A stretch of DNA of 64,000 nucleotides, taken from contig NZ_FOHO01000004.1 in assembly GCF_900111675.1 (NCBI RefSeq), positions 62,001 through 126,000 of the forward strand. The letters are read 5' to 3'. The first letter of the stretch is position 1, and every line of letters starts with the position of its first letter. This stretch comes from Paracoccus homiensis (GTDB taxonomy: Bacteria > Pseudomonadota > Alphaproteobacteria > Rhodobacterales > Rhodobacteraceae). Position numbers and translations under genes: made by a program. Below, piece by piece: positions 33,106 to 42,636 of this stretch. The notes beneath the pieces are model-generated. The model saw only the letters and a list, made by a program, of their open reading frames with translations. It made no database searches and was not told the DNA's origin.

Positions 33106-34248
33106 TTACAGCTTCAATTCGCCGGGAAAGAAATGCTCGTAGGCCAGGGCGTAATCGGGCTTATCCATCAATTCGTAATAGACGGTCCGCTTGACCCAGT
33201 CGCGCTGGCTGTCCATCACCTTCTTGATGAAGGGATCCTCTTCCAGCGTGGCGATCATGTCCGACCATGCCGTCAGCTGCGCCGACAGGATGTCGTCGGG
33301 CGTCTTGTGCACCGTCACCCCTGCTTCGCGCAGCTTCTGAAGATCGGCCGAATAGTTATCCAGCGCATAGGCGGTGTTATAGGTCGAGACCGCCTCGACC
33401 CCGTGTTCCAGAATTGCACGCAGGTCTTCGTCCAGCGTTTCGATCATGTCGCGGTTGAACAGGAACTCGAACGCCTCGGACGCCTGATGATAGCTGCCGA
33501 GGTAATAGTTCTTGGCGACATCCTGCGCCCCGAAACGCATGTCGGACGACGGGTTGTTGAATTCGAACGCGTCGATCACGCCCCGCTCCATCGCGGGCAC
33601 GATCTCGCCGCCGGGCAACTGGGCGACGGACATGCCCATCGACTGCAACAGGTCCGCCGCAAGGCCGACGGTGCGATATTTCATGCCCTTGATGTCGTCG
33701 ACGCCGCCGATCGGGTCCTTGAACCACCCGAAAGGCTGGGCGGGCATCGGAAATGCCATCAGCCCCACGACGTTCAGCCCCATCTGGTCCTGCGTCAATT
33801 CGCGATAAAGCTCGCGTCCGCCGCCCTGATAGAACCATGCCAGCATATTGGTCGGATCGCCGCCGAAAACCGGGCCGGTCCCGAACAGCGACGCCGCCTT
33901 GTTCTTACCATACCAATAGGCCGACACCGAATGGGCGATGTCGATCACGCCGTCGCTGACCCCATCCATCACCTGGAACGCGCCGACCACCGCGCCCGCG
34001 GGCAGAAGGTCGATCTTGATGCGACCGCCGGACATGGCTTCGACGCGGTCGACATATTGCTGGGCCATGGTCTGCCAGATGTCGGATGCGGGCCAGCTGG
34101 TCTGCATCTTCAGGACCATGGGCGACTGCCCCATGACCGCAGGCGCCGCCAGAAGCGAGCTTGCCGCTGCGCCCCCCGCGATGGCGCCGCCACGGCGCAG
34201 GAACGACCGGCGCGAAACCGGGCCCGATTTCTCGTGCTTGTTGGACAT
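33106..34248 (-). CDS. dctP: TRAP transporter substrate-binding protein DctP (Tat-exported)
   Basis: The 380-residue protein carries a twin-arginine signal (SRRSFLRRGGAIAGGAAASSL, about 12-32), so it is folded or cofactor-loaded before export. The mature part is a DctP domain: MQTSWPASDIWQTMAQQYVDRVEAMSGGRIKIDLLPAGAV, FPMPAQPFGWFK and the binding-site Arg in KGMKYRTVG. TAT-exported DctP proteins of the TakP type bind alpha-keto acids as dimers; whether this is one is unclear. AGGGAGGAAG before the ATG at 34248 is a strong ribosome site. It is the first gene of the TRAP/amidase operon. Confidence 0.9.
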   Translation of the reverse strand: MSNKHEKSGPVSRRSFLRRGGAIAGGAAASSLLAAPAVMGQSPMVLKMQTSWPASDIWQTMAQQYVDRVEAMSGGRIKIDLLPAGAVVGAFQVMDGVSDGVIDIAHSVSAYWYGKNKAASLFGTGPVFGGDPTNMLAWFYQGGGRELYRELTQDQMGLNVVGLMAFPMPAQPFGWFKDPIGGVDDIKGMKYRTVGLAADLLQSMGMSVAQLPGGEIVPAMERGVIDAFEFNNPSSDMRFGAQDVAKNYYLGSYHQASEAFEFLFNRDMIETLDEDLRAILEHGVEAVSTYNTAYALDNYSADLQKLREAGVTVHKTPDDILSAQLTAWSDMIATLEEDPFIKKVMDSQRDWVKRTVYYELMDKPDYALAYEHFFPGELKL

Positions 34249-34393
34249 TTCTTCCTCCCTGAATGACCGGGGCCTCCTCCTGACCCTTTGGCTCATCACC
34301 GGGAAAGACTGCCCGCCAAAGCGGGTTTGTGGCAAGAACAAGTTTCACATCTATGACTTTTGGCGGTCACCGTCTTTCCAAAACAAGGTCTTG

Positions 34394-34420
34394 CTGCACA
34401 TCGACCGTGCAGATCCTGCA
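34394..34420. promoter_or_regulatory. Overlapping inverted repeats upstream of dctP
   Basis: CTGCAC and GTGCAG flank 7 bases (34394-34412), and TGCAG-ATC-CTGCA (34408-34420) overlaps this, giving three CTGCA-type half-sites in the 262-base gap between dctP and the PhoD gene. This pattern suits a dimeric regulator such as a GntR or LacI protein; no such regulator gene is in the neighbourhood. Confidence 0.4.
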
Positions 34421-34510
34421 CCCGGCGGGACCGCCGCGCGACGCTCAACGCAACCGTGACCACGCGCCTGCCGGGCAGCGATTGCGCAAGGCGCGGGCGC
34501 GACATAACTG

Positions 34511-35950
34511 ATGAAGATGGCTTTCCAGATCCTTCGCCCCATCGGTCCTGTCCTGCTGCTTGATGATGTCTCTGACGGGATGCTGCATCTGGCCGCGCTG
34601 TTCATTGTGCCAAAGGGTATCACCCCGCCCGCGATACATCTGCCTGGCGGTCAGGTCGCGCCGCAGGCGATTGCCGAATACGGGACGGCGACGGTCTGGC
34701 GGGCCCGGTTCGACCTGCCTGCCCATGCGGGCGCCTCTTATCATTGGAACGGAACCGACTATCCCGTCGCGGGGGACATGGCTGGCGACCTGCGGCTGGC
34801 CTATGTGTCCTGCAACGGCGAAGAGATCGGGGACATGGACCGCGAAGGGTCTGAACGAAACGCGATGTGGGCACGCTTGCGGACCGAACATCGCGACCGG
34901 CCCTTTGCGTTGCTGTTGCATGGTGGCGATCAGGTCTATGCCGATGAGGTGACGCATGGCCACACCCTGAGCCGGGACTGGCCCGACGAGGTTCCCGACG
35001 ACCCCGCACCCGAGGCGCTGGCCGATCTGCGTGCACATCTGCGGGACCGTTTTCTGGAACGCTATGCCGCGCTGTATGCCGCCCCCGAACCGGCCTGGGT
35101 GATGGCGCGGGTGCCCTCGTTGATGCAATGGGACGATCATGACATCTGCGACGGCTGGGGATCGCTGCGGGCGTCGCGGACGCATTCGCAGGTCGGACAG
35201 GCGGTGTTCGCGGCCGCACGTCAGGCGTTTCTGCTGTTTCAACATGGCTGCACCGATAACGATCTGCCACGGCGCTTTGCCGATCCGCAGGGATCGCATC
35301 TGGGATGGCGTCTGCACCTGCCCGATCTGTCGATCATCGCGCCCGATCTGCGCAGTGAGCGCAGCCGCCGCAACATCATGGGGCAGGGCGGCTGGGACAT
35401 GATGCAGGCCGAGGCGGACCGCGATGCCCCCGGACACAGGATGCTGATGTCCAGCGTGCCCTTGTTGGGGCCGCGCATGTCGCTGTTGGAGGCGGTGATG
35501 GTCGCGATCCCGCGGATGCAGAAATACGAAGACGATCTGCGCGACCAATGGCAAAGCCGCGCCCATCGCCGCGAATGGCGGCGGATGCTGCGGTTGGTTC
35601 GCGACATGATCCGCAAAAAGGGGCAATCGGTGACCGCCCTGTCGGGCGAGATCCACCTTGCCACCCGCGCGGTGATGGATCTGGGGCCGGACGGACAGCT
35701 GCATCAGTTGGTCGCGTCGGGGATTGCGCATCGCGCCCCGCCAAGGGGCTGGGCCCGGTTTCTGGGGGCATTGTCCTTTCTGGGCGAAGATCCGTTGCCC
35801 GAAAACCCGATCCGGATCAGGGCGTTGCCCGGTCAGGCCCATCGCTATACCGCCGAGCGCAACTACCTGACGCTGGATCGTCGCGACGGCAGATGGAGCG
35901 CCGAATGGGAACTGGAAGACAGCGGCAGGACACCGCCCCTGGCGTTGTAG
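34511..35950 (+). CDS. PhoD-like alkaline phosphatase/metallophosphatase family protein
   Basis: The 479-residue protein contains the PhoD-like metallophosphatase core: LLLHGGDQVYADE (about 136-148), LMQWDDHDICDGWG (about 203-216) and TALSGEIHLATRA (about 375-388), each supplying metal ligands. No signal peptide or Tat motif is seen, whereas secreted PhoD enzymes have one, so it is probably cytoplasmic. It seems monocistronic, divergent from the TRAP operon and convergent with the serine hydrolase gene, whose end is two bases away. The substrate (phosphodiester or other) is unknown. Confidence 0.85.
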   Translation: MKMAFQILRPIGPVLLLDDVSDGMLHLAALFIVPKGITPPAIHLPGGQVAPQAIAEYGTATVWRARFDLPAHAGASYHWNGTDYPVAGDMAGDLRLAYVSCNGEEIGDMDREGSERNAMWARLRTEHRDRPFALLLHGGDQVYADEVTHGHTLSRDWPDEVPDDPAPEALADLRAHLRDRFLERYAALYAAPEPAWVMARVPSLMQWDDHDICDGWGSLRASRTHSQVGQAVFAAARQAFLLFQHGCTDNDLPRRFADPQGSHLGWRLHLPDLSIIAPDLRSERSRRNIMGQGGWDMMQAEADRDAPGHRMLMSSVPLLGPRMSLLEAVMVAIPRMQKYEDDLRDQWQSRAHRREWRRMLRLVRDMIRKKGQSVTALSGEIHLATRAVMDLGPDGQLHQLVASGIAHRAPPRGWARFLGALSFLGEDPLPENPIRIRALPGQAHRYTAERNYLTLDRRDGRWSAEWELEDSGRTPPLAL

Positions 35951-35951
35951 C

Positions 35952-37550
35952 CTAGTCGGTCGCCCCAAAGCTGCCCCATCCGTAATGGTCCAGATGTTCG
36001 ATCCAAAGCGTGGCGCCGTCATCGCGGAACCTGACCAACGAGACCGACCCCGGCGGTTCGTTTTCCGACAGGGGGCGCACGGCAAAGCTGTCGCCGTCCC
36101 AATGCTGCATGGGCCATTCCAGCCCCGCAGGTCCAAGCCTCAGGATCAGCCCGTCATCGGTCTGTGCGACGGTCGCTGCCCCGAAATATGCATTCTCATA
36201 GTGGCCGAGATACCGCGTTGCCGGGCCTGCGGGGGTGGGGTCTTTAGCCGGCCCTTCTGCCGCCAGATGCAGGAACGGCGCCGATAGCGGGGCCATGAAA
36301 GGCTGATAGGCCGCCAGCCAGTCACGGCTGTCGGTCCCGATCTCGACCCTGTCCAGAAAGCTTGCCGCAATAGCCTCGGCGGCGCCGACCGGCGGCGCGT
36401 TGGTCAGGACGACAATGCCCAGATCAAGATCCGGGATCAGCGAAACATTCGTCGAGGCCCCCAGAGCAAAACCCCCGGAATGACTGATCGCGACGCGCCC
36501 CGTTGCCCGCGTGGCGACATTGAAGCCGTAACCATAGATGCCGGGCCGGGCGGCAACCGCCATCGGTTTTTCGGTCACCTTCTGGGGCGTGATCGCGTCG
36601 GTCAGTGCCCCATCGGCCCGCAGCACCATCGCCATCCAGCGCGCCATGTCCGCAGCGCTGGAACTGACTCCCCCGGCGGGGCTTTGGGCATCGGGCTGGC
36701 GCTGATCGGTCGGGACATAGCCCTGTGCACCCGCCATATGCGGCAGCGCGCGGTTGTCGCGGGCAAGGTAATCGGCATGGCGCGAACTGGTCCGGGTCAT
36801 GCCAAGCGGATCATACAATACCGATTGCGACAGGCTGGCCCAATCGCTGTCGGCGGCGGCGGCCACGGCCTCGGCCGCGGCGGTCAGCCCAAAATTGGTA
36901 TAGGCGTAATGGTTTCGAAACGCCCGCTGCGGCAAAAGATGCAGCCGTTCCAGAACCTGTCGGCGATCATAGCCGATATCCTCAAGATCGTCGCCCGCAT
37001 GATCCGGCAGACCCGAGCGATGGGCATAAAGATCGCCGATGGTGACATGTCGGCTGATCCAGGGATCACCCAGATCAAACCAGGGCAGCGATTGGTGCAC
37101 CGGCATGTCCCAGGCTGCCATCCCGGCATCAACCTGCCGCGCCACGACCGATGCGCCGATCGGCTTCGAAACCGAGGCAAGCAGGAACACCGTATCGGCA
37201 TCGACCGGCTGATCGGCCCCGACCTGCCGGGTGCCAAAGCCCTTGGCATAGACGGTCTGGCCACGATGAACGACGGCAATGGCAAGACCGGGGATGTCGC
37301 TGCGGCGCCTTATGTCTTCGGCAAGATCATCCAGCGACGCAAGGGCCTGTTCCACACGCTGATCCGGCACGGGCAGGAACACGGTCATCGGTGGTGCCGG
37401 TGCCGGATCGGGCAGCACCAGGGCGGTCTGTGCGACGCAACCGCCCGCAAGGGTCACCCCCCACAGAAAAGCCAGGACAATCGCGCCAACCTTCCGTGTC
37501 GCGCCCCAGCCCACCTTTGATACCACCCTCGCGGAATGACCCTGTCGCAT
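35952..37550 (-). CDS. Serine hydrolase, class C beta-lactamase/D-alanyl-D-alanine carboxypeptidase family, lipoprotein
   Basis: The 532-residue protein belongs to the beta-lactamase/penicillin-binding-protein-like serine hydrolases. The SxxK motif is SVSK (about 126-129) within TVFLLASVSKPIGASVV, the YxN motif is YTN in NHYAYTNFGL, and the HSGG in AISHSGGFALGAS replaces the third KTG-type motif. The N-terminus has a lipobox LAGGC (Cys38), so the mature enzyme should be lipid-anchored in the periplasm. A C-terminal domain (about 440-532) resembles the DUF3471-type add-on. Such enzymes act as esterases or peptidases as well as lactamases; resistance is not implied. Confidence 0.87.
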   Translation of the reverse strand: MRQGHSARVVSKVGWGATRKVGAIVLAFLWGVTLAGGCVAQTALVLPDPAPAPPMTVFLPVPDQRVEQALASLDDLAEDIRRRSDIPGLAIAVVHRGQTVYAKGFGTRQVGADQPVDADTVFLLASVSKPIGASVVARQVDAGMAAWDMPVHQSLPWFDLGDPWISRHVTIGDLYAHRSGLPDHAGDDLEDIGYDRRQVLERLHLLPQRAFRNHYAYTNFGLTAAAEAVAAAADSDWASLSQSVLYDPLGMTRTSSRHADYLARDNRALPHMAGAQGYVPTDQRQPDAQSPAGGVSSSAADMARWMAMVLRADGALTDAITPQKVTEKPMAVAARPGIYGYGFNVATRATGRVAISHSGGFALGASTNVSLIPDLDLGIVVLTNAPPVGAAEAIAASFLDRVEIGTDSRDWLAAYQPFMAPLSAPFLHLAAEGPAKDPTPAGPATRYLGHYENAYFGAATVAQTDDGLILRLGPAGLEWPMQHWDGDSFAVRPLSENEPPGSVSLVRFRDDGATLWIEHLDHYGWGSFGATD

Positions 37551-37654
37551 GATGCCACCAATTCTGCCCTTCGGATCCGTGGTCAGGATCCCCGGACTTA
37601 GCTATTGAAGCAATGGTCTTAACAAAACGCTACCAAATGGCGAAACGGGCCTGA

Positions 37655-40600
37655 TCAGATGGCGGGATCGGCTGTGGGGACGGCCCGTGTGTCCGGCTTT
37701 TCGCGCAGCATCAGCATGGCCGGGGTCACGATCAGGGTCAGGATCGTCGCGATCACAAGGCCGCCCGCGATCGCGCTGGACAGCTCGGTCCAGTATTGGG
37801 TCGAAGGGGCGCCGAACACGATATCGCGGCCGATGAAGTCGATATTCATCCCCAGAACCATCGGCATCAGCCCCAGCGCGGTCGTGATCGAGGTCAGCAG
37901 AACGGGCCGGAAACGCTGTGCGCCGGTGCGCAGGGCGGCCTCTAGCGGGGAAAGTCCGTTGCGGCGCAGATCGTTATAGGTGTCGATCAGGACGATGTTG
38001 TTGTTCACCACGATCCCGGCCAGCGCGATCACCCCGACCCCGCCCATGACGATGCCGAAGGGCCGCCCGGTCACGATCAGGCCCAACAGCACCCCAGCGA
38101 CCGAAAAGACGATCGCGCTCATCACGACGAAGGATTGGTAGAGGCTGTTGAACTGCACGACAAGGATCATGAACATCAACGTGATGGCGGCGATGAATGC
38201 GGACATCAAGAAGATCATCGATTCCTGTTGATCCTCCGCCTCGCCCGCGAATTCATAGCTGGCCGAGGCCGGTAGTTCGATCTGTTCCAGCGCCGCGCGA
38301 AGGGCCAGGACCTGATCATTGACCAGAAGCCCCGGCGCGACATTCGCCTCGATCGTGGTGACGCGCTGTTCATCGACGCGGCGGATGACGCCGACCCGCT
38401 CGACCGGTTCGAATGTCACGAAATTCGAAACCGGCACCAACCCTGCCGATGTGGGCACGCGCAGGTTTCCAAGCTCGGACAAGGATCTGGAATCGCTGGG
38501 AAATCGAACCCTGATATCCAGTTCGTCATCGGCATCAGAGGGGCGGTAATCGGTAACGGTGATCCCTTGCGTCAACAATTGCACCGCCTGGCCCAGCAGG
38601 CTGACATCGGCCCCGTATCGCGCGGCCTCGGCCCGGTTCACATTCACCGCAACCTCGACGCCGGGCAGGGGCATCGTGTCGGTCACATCGGTAAAACCGC
38701 CCAGCCGATCCATGCTGTCCAGCACCATTTGAACCGCAGCGGCCTGTTCCGGCGGTGTCGCGGCCGAGACGCGCAGATTGACCGGCTTGCCGCTGGTCGG
38801 GCCGCCGCTTTCGGTTTCGACCTGACTGTCGATCCCGGCAATATCTGCGGTGGCATCGCGGATCTCTGTCCCGATCTCGTCGGCCTTGCGACGGATCTGC
38901 CAATCCATCAGGTCCAGCTGAATCGTGCCGATCACATCCTCGTCGCCGCCGCTCGCGCTCATGGTCGAGCGGGCATAGACGCTTTCGACGCCCTCGGTCC
39001 CGATGATGCGATCCTCGACCTTGCGCACCAGCGCGTCGCGTTCATAGATCGACAGATTGTCGCGCGCGCGAACCTGCACCTGCATGAACTCTGGCTCGAC
39101 CGAGGGAAAGAACGACACCCCCCGCCCGAACTGCCCGTAAAGGGTAAAGGCCCCCAACAGCAGCGCCAAAGCCAGAACCGCGGTCGTCCAGGGCCGCAGG
39201 ATCGCCCGTTCCAGCAGGCGGATATAGGCGCCGGTCAACCCGCCGATCTGCCGCGGATCGCCATGTTCGGCGGCGTGCAGCGCGGCCTTGGCCTTTGCCG
39301 TCTGGGGCTGGTTGCGACCAATGACGCTGCCCAGCACAGGGATGAAGATCAGCGCCATGAACAGCGACGCGGTCAGTGTCAGGATGACCGTGATCGGCAG
39401 GTATTTCATGAATTGCCCGATCAGCCCGGTCCAGAACAGCAATGGGAAGAACACGCTTAGCGTCGTCGCGGTTGAGGCGATGATCGGCCAGGCCATCCGC
39501 TTGGCGGCATGGGCATAGGCCTGACGCGGGGTGTCGCCTTCCTGCAGGCGCCGGTCGGCAAGTTCGACCGTGACGATGGCCCCGTCGACCAACATGCCCA
39601 CGACAAGGATCAGAGCGAACAGCACCACGATATTCATGGTGTATCCCATCGCCCAGATCACCGCGACACCAGCCAGGAACGCCCCCGGAATCGCCAGCCC
39701 GACCAGAATGGCCGATCGCGGCCCCAGCGCAAAGACGATGACGATCATGACCAGCATGATCGCGGCCATCACGTTCGCCTCCAGATCGGACAGCAGGGTC
39801 TTCACCTGTTCAGACTGATCCTGCAGATAGGTCACGCGCAGATTGTCGGGCCAGTCGGCGCGCATCTCGTCGATGACGGCTTTCGTCGCCTCGACCGTGT
39901 CGATGATGTTCGCGCCCGATCGTTTCGTGACCTCCAGCGCCAATGAGGGCTGACCGTCGATCCTTGCATAGCCGGTCGGATCCTCGAAGGTCCGCCGTAC
40001 GGTGGCGACATCGGCAAAGGTCACGACCGTCGTGCCATCCACCTTGATCGGCATCGCCATGACATCGGCCAGATCCTCGATCAGGCCGGGAACCTTCAGA
40101 ACGATGCGCCCGCCGCCGGTTTCGATGGCGCCCGCCGCGATCAGCTGATTGTTGCGCTGCAACTGGCTGGCCAGCCCCTCGAAGCTGAGATTGTAGGTCT
40201 GAAATACCGTCGGATCGATCAGCACTTCCAGAAATTCGTCGCGCGCACCGCCGATATCGACTTCCAGAATGCCCGGAAGGGCCTCAAGACGGTCCTGCAC
40301 CTCTTCGGCGATATCGTTCAGCGTACGCTCGGGCAGGGGGCCCGACAGGACGGCGGTGATGATCGGGAACAGGGCGGTGTTGATTTCAGTGACGTTCAGA
40401 TCGGTCGCGTCTTCGGGCAGCTCGTTCTCGACCGTGTCGGCGGCCTCGCGGACCTTGTCCAGCGCCTCGTCGATATCGCCGCCGGCCGCAAATTCCAGCT
40501 GAACGCTGGCAAACCCCTCGGTCGCCTCCGAGGACATCTGCTCAAGCCCTTCGATGGCGCCGAACTCGGCTTCCATCGGCTTGATCAGCAGGCGTTCGGC

Positions 40601-40777
40601 ATCCGATGGGCTGATCCCGTCCAGTGTCGTGCTGACATAGACAAGCGGCAGGGGCACCTCGGGGTTGGCCTCTTTCGGGATCGAGACATAGGCGACGGCG
40701 CCGACCGTCAGCACCATGACCAGCAGGATCATGACCGCCCGGCCGCGCGAAAAAGCGGCGTCGATCAACGTGTTCAT
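37655..40777 (-). CDS. RND-family efflux pump inner-membrane protein
   Basis: The 1040-residue protein is a proton-driven RND transporter with the twelve-span topology: start FSRGRAVMILLVMVLTVGAVAYVSIP, large periplasmic domains (about 35-330 and 560-850), and membrane motif GMLVDGAIVTVELADRR in segment 4. In AcrB-type pumps this motif contains two adjacent aspartates; here the second is glycine, so proton relay rests on one Asp. VQFNSLYQSFVVMSAI, GGVGVIALAGIVVNNNIVLIDTYN and RPVLLTSITTALGLMPM near the end are typical of the family. It overlaps the adaptor gene by four bases. No outer-membrane factor gene is in the window. Confidence 0.92.
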   Translation of the reverse strand: MNTLIDAAFSRGRAVMILLVMVLTVGAVAYVSIPKEANPEVPLPLVYVSTTLDGISPSDAERLLIKPMEAEFGAIEGLEQMSSEATEGFASVQLEFAAGGDIDEALDKVREAADTVENELPEDATDLNVTEINTALFPIITAVLSGPLPERTLNDIAEEVQDRLEALPGILEVDIGGARDEFLEVLIDPTVFQTYNLSFEGLASQLQRNNQLIAAGAIETGGGRIVLKVPGLIEDLADVMAMPIKVDGTTVVTFADVATVRRTFEDPTGYARIDGQPSLALEVTKRSGANIIDTVEATKAVIDEMRADWPDNLRVTYLQDQSEQVKTLLSDLEANVMAAIMLVMIVIVFALGPRSAILVGLAIPGAFLAGVAVIWAMGYTMNIVVLFALILVVGMLVDGAIVTVELADRRLQEGDTPRQAYAHAAKRMAWPIIASTATTLSVFFPLLFWTGLIGQFMKYLPITVILTLTASLFMALIFIPVLGSVIGRNQPQTAKAKAALHAAEHGDPRQIGGLTGAYIRLLERAILRPWTTAVLALALLLGAFTLYGQFGRGVSFFPSVEPEFMQVQVRARDNLSIYERDALVRKVEDRIIGTEGVESVYARSTMSASGGDEDVIGTIQLDLMDWQIRRKADEIGTEIRDATADIAGIDSQVETESGGPTSGKPVNLRVSAATPPEQAAAVQMVLDSMDRLGGFTDVTDTMPLPGVEVAVNVNRAEAARYGADVSLLGQAVQLLTQGITVTDYRPSDADDELDIRVRFPSDSRSLSELGNLRVPTSAGLVPVSNFVTFEPVERVGVIRRVDEQRVTTIEANVAPGLLVNDQVLALRAALEQIELPASASYEFAGEAEDQQESMIFLMSAFIAAITLMFMILVVQFNSLYQSFVVMSAIVFSVAGVLLGLIVTGRPFGIVMGGVGVIALAGIVVNNNIVLIDTYNDLRRNGLSPLEAALRTGAQRFRPVLLTSITTALGLMPMVLGMNIDFIGRDIVFGAPSTQYWTELSSAIAGGLVIATILTLIVTPAMLMLREKPDTRAVPTADPAI

Positions 40778-41955
40778 TGGCCTGTCTCGACCAGTTCGCG
40801 GGCGTCCTGAACCAGCGCCGACTGGGCATCTTCGTCCGTCGCGGGTGTCGCGCTGACCTGTTCTCCGTCCTGAACAAAGCCCTGCCCGACGGTGATGATC
40901 GTGACTTCGGCCGGAAGCCCCGTGACCCAGATCCCGTCCAGTTCCGTCTTCACGATTTCGATGGGAAAGAAGGCAACACGTTCATCCTGAACGGTTTTCA
41001 CGCCCAGTTGGCCCTGTGCGTCCAGCGATACGATGGAGGGCGCGATGCGATGTGCGGTGGCGGTCCCGGTCGGGATCGTCACCTGCGCGGAAACCCCCGC
41101 CGGGATGGCGCGATCCGCGTTCGCGACCTCGATCTCGGTCAGGAAGGTCCGCGTTTCCGAGGCCGCGGCCGCACCGACAAAGGCGACGGTGCCTTCGCGT
41201 GTCTGACCCGTGATGAAGTTGACCTGTGCCGCCTGTCCTGCCTTGATCCGGTTCAGGGCCTGCTGCGGCACCTGAATCGCGATGGTCAGCGGATCATTGT
41301 CCACCACCCGCGCCAATGTCGTTCCGGTCGCGACATATTCACCGACGCTTGCCGGCAGGCTTTCGATCCGGCCCGAAAACGGTGCCTCGATCACAAGGTT
41401 CCTGATCGCTTCCTCGGCAGCGGCCACATCCGCCTCGGCGGCGGCCAGATCGGCACGCGCGTCCGACAGCCGGTCGCGGGTTGCGACACCCCGGTCAAAC
41501 AATTGCGTCGCATTATCGATTTCGCGCTGCGCATTGGCGCGCTGCTCTTGCGCCTGGGTCAGCGCCGCATCGGCCCGCACCGAATCCAGCCGGGCGACGA
41601 TCTGACCCGCCTGCACAAGGTCACCTTTCTGGACCGGCATGTCGATGACCGTGCCCGAGGTTTCTGCGATCACCTCGGTGTCGCGATCAGGCAATGCCTG
41701 ACCCTCGGCCCGGTAGTTCAGCGTGACCGGACTTGCGGTCGATTGCATCACCAGAACCGAGGTCGGCGCAACCTCGGTCGTGGCGGCCTGGTTTGACACG
41801 GATTTTTCGGGCATCACCATGCCGCTGGCCATCCAGCCGACAATCAGGATGACAAGCAGCACTGCGATCCAGAACGGCCGCGATGATCCACGATCGGTCT
41901 GGAAGGCCAAGGTCGTTCTGTCAGATCGATCACTCATCGGACGCAGCTTATCCAT
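40774..41955 (-). CDS. RND efflux periplasmic adaptor (membrane fusion protein)
   Basis: The 393-residue protein links the pump to an outer-membrane channel. A membrane anchor (about 28-46, FWIAVLLVILIVGWMASGMVM) is followed by a biotinyl-lipoyl half-motif (DTEVIAETSGTVIDMPVQKGDLVQAGQIVARL), a coiled-coil hairpin (about 130-185, Ala/Glu/Arg-rich), the second lipoyl half (IEAPFSGRIESLPASVGEYV) and a beta-barrel domain. An ATG six codons downstream is an alternative start. The stop overlaps the pump start (ATGA). The gap upstream of it is 389 bases, AT-rich and gene-free. Confidence 0.9.
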   Translation of the reverse strand: MDKLRPMSDRSDRTTLAFQTDRGSSRPFWIAVLLVILIVGWMASGMVMPEKSVSNQAATTEVAPTSVLVMQSTASPVTLNYRAEGQALPDRDTEVIAETSGTVIDMPVQKGDLVQAGQIVARLDSVRADAALTQAQEQRANAQREIDNATQLFDRGVATRDRLSDARADLAAAEADVAAAEEAIRNLVIEAPFSGRIESLPASVGEYVATGTTLARVVDNDPLTIAIQVPQQALNRIKAGQAAQVNFITGQTREGTVAFVGAAAASETRTFLTEIEVANADRAIPAGVSAQVTIPTGTATAHRIAPSIVSLDAQGQLGVKTVQDERVAFFPIEIVKTELDGIWVTGLPAEVTIITVGQGFVQDGEQVSATPATDEDAQSALVQDARELVETGQ

Positions 41956-42344
41956 GCTTCAATGAAAAAACTTTGCAGCTGTTTTCATATAGACACAGGG
42001 ATGACAGACAAGCACTTCGGTCCTTTTGTACCCAATTGTGACCGTCAAGAGGCAAGTAATTGATCAAAATTCTAGGGATTTGCGCATCAGGCAGTAGTCT
42101 AATGTTCCATAACTATGTTTATAATAAAATCTCACGCAGGCAGTCCGACAGGATTGTTGTCAACTGACACAGCTGATTTGTCGGCGCGGGCTTGACCCAT
42201 TGCGATTGTTTCTTGGGGATGCACCCGACAGGACGGTCGCAAACCGGAAACTTGCCTATCTGCCGGATCAAGCGCCGTCTGAATTTATCCGCAGCTGCGT
42301 CTTGCTCTGGCTTGACTTGGGTCGCGAAAAAGTTCCATCTGACG
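41956..42344. other. AT-rich intergenic region without a gene
   Basis: This 389-base gap lies between the divergent RND adaptor gene and the cobalamin riboswitch. I see no credible gene on either strand. It is clearly more AT-rich than the surroundings, contains TATAAT (42120-42125) without a matching -35, a TGTCA-AC-TGACA inverted repeat (42158-42169) and TTGACT (42312-42317) shortly before the riboswitch, so it probably holds the promoters for both sides. Confidence 0.6.
42158..42169. promoter_or_regulatory. Inverted repeat TGTCA-AC-TGACA
   Basis: Perfect 5-base arms with a 2-base centre, in the gap between the RND pair and the cob operon. It may be an operator for either side; no matching regulator is identified. 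Confidence 0.3.
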
Positions 42345-42535
42345 CGGCTGGTGCCCGTCAACGCGGGTGAAAAGGGAATGCGCGGCCACCTGTAGCAGGG
42401 TCGGCAAAGCGCAGCCGCCCCCGCGACCGTAAGCGGAAAAGGGTGCAGATCGCCACTGGCCTGATGGCTGGGAAGGCATTGCACCTGCCGGGATCACGTC
42501 CCGATTTTCGTCAGCCGGGAGACCTGCCAGCACAA
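42345..42535 (+). ncRNA. Cobalamin (AdoCbl) riboswitch
   Basis: The region contains all conserved elements in order: CTGGTGCCC then GCGGGTGAAAAGGGAATGCG, a CCCCGCGACCGTAAGCGG element, the B12-box-type GCCACTG (42452-42458) with GGCTGGGAAGGC, and the closing CAGCCGGGAGACCTGCC before CAGC. It precedes the DUF1636-cobW-cobN operon, so adenosylcobalamin should lower expression. The expression platform between 42536 and 42636 has several GC stems but no T-run, favouring translational control; this part is inferred. Confidence 0.95.
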
Positions 42536-42636
42536 GACGACTGAAACCGGACGGGGTGTGCCGGGGGTCGGGGTGAACCCTGCCTCTGGGTTGCATTCCG
42601 TCTGTGCACCCTGCCCCACGATATGGGCATGACTGC

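Noticed and set aside
30924..33194. Plus-strand frame of about 750 codons opposite dctM and dctQ
   Set aside because: His/Arg/Gln/Asp-rich composition without motifs, antisense to recognised TRAP permeases.
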